Origin: CAYSLA01 sp964431685
Lineage (GTDB): Bacteria > Armatimonadota > UBA5829
NCBI GenBank assembly: GCA_964431685.1
Contig: CAYSLA010000152.1
Location: forward strand, 1 to 8,484
DNA: 8,484 bases
Reading direction: 5' to 3'
Shown: piece by piece, positions 4,466 through 8,484 of the stretch
How positions within the stretch are numbered: position 1 is the stretch's first letter
Layout of the letters: each line of letters starts with the position of its first letter
Program-made: the position numbers and the translations under genes
Notes under the pieces: generated by a model
The model's input: the letters and a program-made list of their open reading frames with translations, nothing else
Database searches by the model: none
Told to the model about the DNA's origin: nothing

Positions 4466-6085
4466 TTGGAAAACCAGATTCCGCATATTCCCGAAGATGA
4501 CCTCGTAGCCACGAGGGTTGAGAAGCTGAACAAACTCAGAGAAGCCGGCCGCGACCCGTTTGCGATAGAGCGATACGAACGCAGCGCCGTTTTGACCGAC
4601 GGCAGCGGGGCAACGTCGGACGTCCAGCCTGTGAGTCTGGATGTCATGGCCGCGTTCGAGAAGATCGAACCGCCCGAAGGGGCTCAGACCACACCTCCCC
4701 CTAACCCCCTCCGAAACGGAGGGGGGAGGGGGAGGTGTTCCACTTCGCGTGTGGATGTGTCACTGGCTGGCCGGATTGTATCAATACGCCTGATGGGCAA
4801 AGCCGCGTTCGTGCACATCGAGGACAGGGCAGGCAGGGTGCAGGTCTATCTGAAACGCGATGACATCGGAGACGACTATGAGCTGGTCAAGGGCCTCGAC
4901 CTCGGCGATTTCATTGGCGTCAAGGGCTTCATGTTCCGCACGCGCACTGGCGAAGTCTCCGTGCACGCCCGCGAGTTCGTCATCATCTGTAAGAGCATCC
5001 GCCCCGTTCCGTTCGGCAAAGAGAAAGGCGATGAACACTGGTACGGGCTACACGACATAGAAGAACGCTACAGGCGCCGCTATCTGGACCTGATCACCAA
5101 CCACGAATCCCGCAAGACCTTTGAAAACAGAAGCCTGATCTTGCGCGCCGTGCGAGAGTTCTACGATTCCAGAGGATACCTTGAAGTCGAGACGCCCGTG
5201 CTTCAAGCCGTGGCCGGCGGGGCCGCGGCTCGCCCGTTCTGCACCTATCACAATGCCCTTGAGCACGAGTTCCACCTGCGCATATCCCTGGAACTCTATC
5301 TGAAACGGCTGATCGTTGGCGGTTTGGAGCGAGTCTATGAGATAGGCCGAGTCTTCCGCAACGAAGGCATCTCCACGCGCCACAATCCCGAGTTCACTCT
5401 CCTGGAGAGCTACGAAGCCTACGCAAATCTCGAAGACATTATGGATCTGGTGGAGGAGATGTTCCGTCACGCGTGCCGAGCCGTGCATGGGGGAACCAGT
5501 TTCGAGTATCAGGGCACTGTGATAGACCTGGCCGGGCCGTGGAAGCGGCTCCCGATTCTGGAAGGCATCCGACAGTACGCAGGCGTGGAGCCGCGGGAGT
5601 TCGACAGTCTGGAAACGGCGCTTGAGGCGATGGAACGGGCGGGGCTGTCCACAGAGAATGAACACATGGTTGGGGGCATAATCGAGAAGATGCACGAGCG
5701 TTTCACACAGCCTAATCTCGTGCAGCCGACTTTCATCACGGACTTCCCTCTCGAGACCTCTCCTCTGGCCAAGAAATGTCCCGACAACCCCAAGTTGGTC
5801 CGCAGGTTCGAGGTCTATTTGGCCAAGCAGGAGACAGGCAACGCTTTCAGCGAGATCAACGACCCGCTGGACCAGCGCGAGCGCTTTGAGGGGCAGATGA
5901 AGATGCGCGAGGCCGGTGACGACGAAGCTCACCGGATGGACGAGGATTTCGTTCGTGCGCTGGAGTATGGGATGCCGCCTACCGGCGGTCTGGGAGTTGG
6001 GATGGACAGGCTGGTGATGATCTTGTGCAACCAGGACAGCATCCGAGACGTGGTGCTCTTCCCGCAGATGAAGCCGGAGAAATGA
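4466..6085 (+). CDS. lysS: Lysyl-tRNA synthetase, class II
   Basis: This enzyme charges tRNA-Lys in the cytoplasm. The start is TTG 4466, with GGGGTG (4455-4460) five bases upstream. It gives the usual N-terminus (RVEKLNKLREAGRDPF, about residues 17-32). An open extension to 4430 would run through the terminator and is rejected. The product is 539 residues, somewhat longer than the roughly 500 usual for the family. The OB-fold anticodon-binding domain begins near residue 97 (VSLAGRI, then MGKAAFVHIED). The catalytic domain has motif 1 near 218-245 (ending GYLEVETPVL), motif 2 with RVFRNEGISTRHNPEFT (295-311), and motif 3 with GLGVGMDRLVM (508-518). The extra length lies between the N-terminal helix and the OB fold (about residues 33-96). 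It includes residues 76-91, encoded by a palindromic element and rich in Pro then Gly/Arg. All catalytic motifs are intact, so the enzyme should work. Confidence 0.97.
   Translation: MENQIPHIPEDDLVATRVEKLNKLREAGRDPFAIERYERSAVLTDGSGATSDVQPVSLDVMAAFEKIEPPEGAQTTPPPNPLRNGGGRGRCSTSRVDVSLAGRIVSIRLMGKAAFVHIEDRAGRVQVYLKRDDIGDDYELVKGLDLGDFIGVKGFMFRTRTGEVSVHAREFVIICKSIRPVPFGKEKGDEHWYGLHDIEERYRRRYLDLITNHESRKTFENRSLILRAVREFYDSRGYLEVETPVLQAVAGGAAARPFCTYHNALEHEFHLRISLELYLKRLIVGGLERVYEIGRVFRNEGISTRHNPEFTLLESYEAYANLEDIMDLVEEMFRHACRAVHGGTSFEYQGTVIDLAGPWKRLPILEGIRQYAGVEPREFDSLETALEAMERAGLSTENEHMVGGIIEKMHERFTQPNLVQPTFITDFPLETSPLAKKCPDNPKLVRRFEVYLAKQETGNAFSEINDPLDQRERFEGQMKMREAGDDEAHRMDEDFVRALEYGMPPTGGLGVGMDRLVMILCNQDSIRDVVLFPQMKPEK
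4691..4738. repeat. 48-bp palindromic element embedded in frame in lysS
   Basis: The left arm (4691-4713, beginning ACACCTCCCCCT) and right arm (4717-4738, ending GGGGGAGGTGT) are reverse complements except for AA opposite a single C, around the loop AAA. The length is 48 bases, exactly 16 codons, read as TPPPNPLRNGGGRGRC (residues 76-91). The base composition (C-run then G-run) differs sharply from the flanking coding sequence. It sits at the junction before the OB fold, where an insertion is tolerated. It looks like a mobile palindromic (REP-like) element exapted into protein, comparable to Rickettsia palindromic elements. No second copy is present in this window. Confidence 0.7.
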
Positions 6086-6102
6086 GCCAAAGGCATTTGC
6101 TG

Positions 6103-6145
6103 GCGACTGATCGGACGGACGTATCGCATCCGTCCGATCAGTCGC
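6103..6145. terminator. Bidirectional 17-bp hairpin between lysS and the 5'-nucleotidase
   Basis: GCGACTGATCGGACGGA (6103-6119) and its exact reverse complement (6129-6145) flank a 9-base loop. It lies 17 bases after the lysS stop and 23 bases beyond the end of the convergent nucleotidase gene. This is the place for a shared terminator. No T-run is present on either strand. Confidence 0.7.
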
Positions 6146-6168
6146 GATGAGGTACGCGGCAGTGCCCG

Positions 6169-7707
6169 CTAAACCGGTGCAGGATTGCCCGTAACAACCC
6201 TCCTGCCGTCGGCCGATGGGGAAACAGTCCCCCTCTTCGTTACGAAGCTCTTGATCGCGTCCCTCGGATCGAGTTCGAGAACCTTCCGCTTGTCTACATC
6301 CTTGAAGCCATATCCATCGAACCAGTCGTTTGTGGAGACCCTGTAGATCCTGTCGTCTACTATGGGCTGTCCGTCGACTGTCGCCTCGATGAGCTTGTCG
6401 TTCTCGACCCGGTATCTGATTCCAGACACCCCAGGCTTGAGCTCGGCCAGGGCCCTCTTGAGGCGCTCGCCGGCCATCTCCAGCACGATGATCTTGTTCG
6501 CGAACGGCATTACGGTCGCCACGTCCCACATCTTGATCGGGCCTTCGGCGATGTCCGCTCTGACTCCGCCGGTGTTGTACAGGCACACGTCCGTGCTTGT
6601 GGCCTCGCGCACTGCGTCGCACACCAGGTTCATCACGGTCGACTCGTTGGCTCTGTCGTCCCGGAAGGATGCGCTGGCTGTGCCGAGCAACTGACCGTAC
6701 TTCTTCACCAGGGGCTTGTAGTACTTATCGACCATCCTTGCCGTGTGGGGACCCTCGGGTATGTCGGCTGTCACTGGGATGAACTCACCCTTGTAGCCCA
6801 TAATGGTGAACGGCCCGGAGTTCCTGCGGAGCCGCAGATCCAGCCTGCCCAGAGTGCCGCCCCACTGGAAGTTCTGGGTGACCAGCGTTCCGCCTATAGA
6901 GAACGTGCCTGCCTTGGATGGGTGCTCCACAAGCGTTGGAGCGGTCAGCCGCGTGTGCGAGTGCCCGCCGACTATGACGTCGATCTCCGGGACCTCTCGC
7001 GCAAGCTGCAGGTCCGTTTCGTAGCCCAGGTGAGTCAGGGCTACTACGACATCTGCCTTCTTTCGCAGTTCCGGCGCCAGTCTCTTGGCAGTCTCAATCG
7101 GGTCGGCGATGTCGACGCCTTGCGTGAGCGTCTTGTAACCAGTCACCTGCACAGTCAGCCCGAAAACGGCGACTTTCACCCCGCCAATGTCCTTGATGAT
7201 ATAGTCAAGCACTGGGTTCTTGCCGGTGTTACGGTCGGTGAGGTTTGCGCTCACTACGGGGAACAGGGGGATGCTCGCGTTCTTGTAGAATGCTCCAAGG
7301 GGCATGTTGAACTCGTGATTGCCGACGGTCATCACCTTGTAACCCGCTTCACTCATCGCCGCGAGGTCGGCCTCGCCGCCATATTCCACAGAAAACGGAG
7401 TTCCGTCGGTGACGTCCCCGGCGTCCATCAATATGGCGTTCCCGCGAACCTCAGAGAGTATCCTTTGAGAGAGGGTCGCCCGCCTGGCAATGCCTCCAAT
7501 GTTCCTGTAAAGGGACTCAGGGGCGTTCACATCTCCGATGTCCTCCGGCCCAGGGTAGCTGAACGGAATCAGGTGGCCGTGAGTATCGTTGGTGTGCATG
7601 ATCGTGATGCCGCGGTATTCCGGCGCAGCCGATACGATTCCGGCGGTCATCAGCGCGACGACCGCAATCAGCGCAATGCGTGCTCTGCAGTTCTTTGTCC
7701 AAACCAT
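6169..7707 (-). CDS. Secreted 5'-nucleotidase / 2',3'-cyclic phosphodiesterase family (UshA-like)
   Basis: A 512-residue two-domain hydrolase that probably removes phosphate from extracellular nucleotides to salvage nucleosides and phosphate. Residues 1-28 are a Sec signal peptide: a basic start, a hydrophobic core IALIAVVALMTAGIV, and a likely cleavage near VSA-AP. The metallophosphatase domain (about 33-290) has the dinuclear-metal motifs NDTHG (40-44), DAGD (95-98), GNHE (129-132), LTHLG (225-229) and GGHSHT (247-252). The C-terminal nucleotide-binding domain (about 335-490) shows NTGGVRADI (378-386) and MPFANKIIVLEMAG (400-413). The NTGG form and NDWFDGYG (460-467) are variants of the usual NGGGIR and GGDGY-type segments, so specificity may differ from classical UshA. 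ATG 7707 has AAAGGAG 9 bases upstream. It is a single-gene unit, convergent with lysS and divergent from the kinase. No anchor is seen at the C-terminus, so it is secreted or periplasmic. Confidence 0.93.
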   Translation of the reverse strand: MVWTKNCRARIALIAVVALMTAGIVSAAPEYRGITIMHTNDTHGHLIPFSYPGPEDIGDVNAPESLYRNIGGIARRATLSQRILSEVRGNAILMDAGDVTDGTPFSVEYGGEADLAAMSEAGYKVMTVGNHEFNMPLGAFYKNASIPLFPVVSANLTDRNTGKNPVLDYIIKDIGGVKVAVFGLTVQVTGYKTLTQGVDIADPIETAKRLAPELRKKADVVVALTHLGYETDLQLAREVPEIDVIVGGHSHTRLTAPTLVEHPSKAGTFSIGGTLVTQNFQWGGTLGRLDLRLRRNSGPFTIMGYKGEFIPVTADIPEGPHTARMVDKYYKPLVKKYGQLLGTASASFRDDRANESTVMNLVCDAVREATSTDVCLYNTGGVRADIAEGPIKMWDVATVMPFANKIIVLEMAGERLKRALAELKPGVSGIRYRVENDKLIEATVDGQPIVDDRIYRVSTNDWFDGYGFKDVDKRKVLELDPRDAIKSFVTKRGTVSPSADGRRVVTGNPAPV

Positions 7708-7730
7708 AGTGTCACACTCCTTTGGCGATG

Positions 7731-7739
7731 ATTATACCA
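7731..7739 (-). promoter_or_regulatory. Extended -10 promoter of the 5'-nucleotidase gene
   Basis: On the minus strand TGGTATAAT combines a perfect -10 hexamer (7736-7731) with the TGn extension (7739-7737). The -35 region is poor at every normal spacing, as is common for extended -10 promoters. Predicted start near 7724, giving a leader of about 17 bases that begins at or next to the SD AAAGGAG (7723-7717). Confidence 0.7.
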
Positions 7740-7828
7740 TGTTAGCTCAAGTCAGCGGAATGCTAGTGATGGACAGGAAAGAAGCGGTACCGGGGCGCGA
7801 CTCATTGCCTGGAACAGGAAACGCATAC

Positions 7829-7846
7829 GTCCCATTAGTCCCATAG
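7829..7846. repeat. Two tandem 9-base repeats in the intergenic region
   Basis: GTCCCATTA (7829-7837) is followed directly by GTCCCATAG (7838-7846), seven of nine bases identical. It lies between the divergent nucleotidase and kinase promoters, about 52 bases before the kinase start. It could be half-sites for a regulator or chance. Confidence 0.25.
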
Positions 7847-7885
7847 GTCTCGTGCCCCCGTCTATTCAGAAACCGCGTTTTGTTG

Positions 7886-7891
7886 TATCAT
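7886..7891 (+). promoter_or_regulatory. Possible -10 box for leaderless kinase transcription
   Basis: TATCAT matches the -10 consensus at five of six bases. It would place the transcript start at about 7898, the A of the kinase ATG. The matching -35 position (TATTCA, 7863-7868) is weak. Absence of any SD before the ATG supports a leaderless start. Confidence 0.3.
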
Positions 7892-7897
7892 TATGCT

Positions 7898-8484
7898 ATG
7901 CGGACTTACATTTCATTCGATATAGGCACGACGTCCCTAAAGACGGCGCTCGTTTCGTCAGATGGGAAGCTGCTCGCTCAGCACACGGAAGAATACACAC
8001 CCGCCAGTCCCCGGCCGGGTTGGTTGGAAATGGAGGGGCATGCGTACTGGCTGGCCGCGGTCGCCGGAACGCGCGCGGTGATGACGAAAGCCGGCGTCAG
8101 TGCCGGAGAAGTGGTCTCAATTGGACTGAGTTCACAGGGGCAGACTTATATCCCGATTGACCGCGAAGGCCGTGAGCTCTATCCCGCGATCGTCTGGATA
8201 GACACCCGTGCCCAGAATATTGTCGATGAGTGGCAAGCCGACTGGCTGTCTCGCCAGGAGTTCCTGGAACTTACTGGCTACTCTACTATGTCAGCGCAGC
8301 TCACTGTCTTTAAGCTCGAATGGATGCGGAGGAACGTTCCCAGAGCGCACGATGCCTGGATGTTCCTTTGCCTTCCGGACTATATCGCCTGGCGGCTTAC
8401 AGGCGTTGTCGCCACCGACCCGCAGACCGCGCACGGAACCGGCATGTTCGACGTGCGAAACCAGTGCTGGTCGAAGAAGATGCT
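7898..8484 (+). CDS. FGGY-family carbohydrate kinase, xylulokinase-like (3' end outside window)
   Basis: The first 195 residues of an ATP-dependent sugar kinase of the FGGY family (xylulokinase, gluconokinase, glycerol kinase group), which traps sugars in the cytoplasm as phosphates. The frame is open to the window edge. Residues 6-15 hold the phosphate-binding motif (FDIGTTSLKT). GWLEMEG (41-47) matches the family W-x-E/Q segment. IGLSSQGQT (75-83) and PAIVWIDTRA (96-105) match the substrate-binding core with its conserved W-x-D-x-R. FLELTG, the KLEWMRRN segment (139-146), PDYIAWRLTG (160-169) and the TD...A...T..FD run (173-185) complete the N-terminal FGGY domain, about half of a normal roughly 500-residue protein. 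The second, ATP-binding domain is not in the window. ATG 7898 is the start because the motif follows at once, although no SD is visible. Sugar specificity cannot be settled; xylulose is the best guess. Confidence 0.9.
   Translation, partial: MRTYISFDIGTTSLKTALVSSDGKLLAQHTEEYTPASPRPGWLEMEGHAYWLAAVAGTRAVMTKAGVSAGEVVSIGLSSQGQTYIPIDREGRELYPAIVWIDTRAQNIVDEWQADWLSRQEFLELTGYSTMSAQLTVFKLEWMRRNVPRAHDAWMFLCLPDYIAWRLTGVVATDPQTAHGTGMFDVRNQCWSKKM

Noticed and set aside
3836..4486. 216-codon open frame on the minus strand
   Set aside because: Antisense shadow of greA; no motif, and it begins inside lysS.
5048..6622. 524-codon open frame on the minus strand
   Set aside because: It lies antisense to lysS and runs across the hairpin into the nucleotidase gene; its protein is Arg/Gln/His-rich with no motif, while lysS on the other strand has all class II motifs.
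6745..7731. 328-codon open frame on the plus strand
   Set aside because: It is the antisense shadow of the 5'-nucleotidase, whose metal motifs and signal peptide are clear.

Overview
This window is bacterial chromosomal DNA of moderately high GC with dense housekeeping and metabolic genes. It carries canonical sigma-70-type promoters, Shine-Dalgarno (SD) sequences and some GTG/TTG starts. Nothing in it fixes the phylum. The mix of genes (GreA, class II LysRS, PHP phosphatase, sugar nucleotidyltransferase, secreted 5'-nucleotidase, FGGY kinase) would suit a free-living heterotroph; any lineage assignment would be a guess. No tRNA, rRNA, CRISPR array, transposase or phage structural gene was seen.

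Layout, left to right. (1) 1-501, + strand: the C-terminal part of a helix-turn-helix protein resembling sigma-70 region 4, followed by a perfect 14-bp hairpin. (2) 696-3194, minus strand, read right to left: a PHP-family metallophosphoesterase, a sugar-phosphate nucleotidyltransferase with a C-terminal beta-helix-like tail and an altered nucleotide-binding loop, and a small DUF5658-like membrane protein with a palindromic operator-like site in front. (3) 3239-3312: two strong divergent promoters with -35 boxes 16 bp apart. The left one drives the PHP gene; the right one fires into almost 600 bases with no convincing gene. (4) 3319-3865: that non-coding stretch holds an SD that can pair with a downstream anti-SD-like segment, two tiny overlapping ORFs, a perfect GC-rich hairpin and, at its end, an intrinsic terminator just before greA. 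It is either a free-standing RNA or a long regulatory leader. (5) 3896-6085, + strand: greA and lysS, each preceded at close range by a terminator-like hairpin with a T-run. lysS carries a 48-bp palindrome embedded in frame. (6) 6103-6145: a perfect 17-bp hairpin between convergent genes. (7) 6169-7707, minus strand: a secreted UshA-type 5'-nucleotidase with an extended -10 promoter. (8) 7898-8484, + strand: the start of an FGGY carbohydrate kinase (xylulokinase-like), possibly leaderless, cut by the window edge.

The genes do not form one pathway. GreA and LysRS are information-processing genes probably sharing transcripts. The PHP protein and nucleotidyltransferase may be co-transcribed. The two observations most worth following are the 3319-3865 RNA/leader region with its SD/anti-SD pairing, and the palindromic element read as protein inside lysS.
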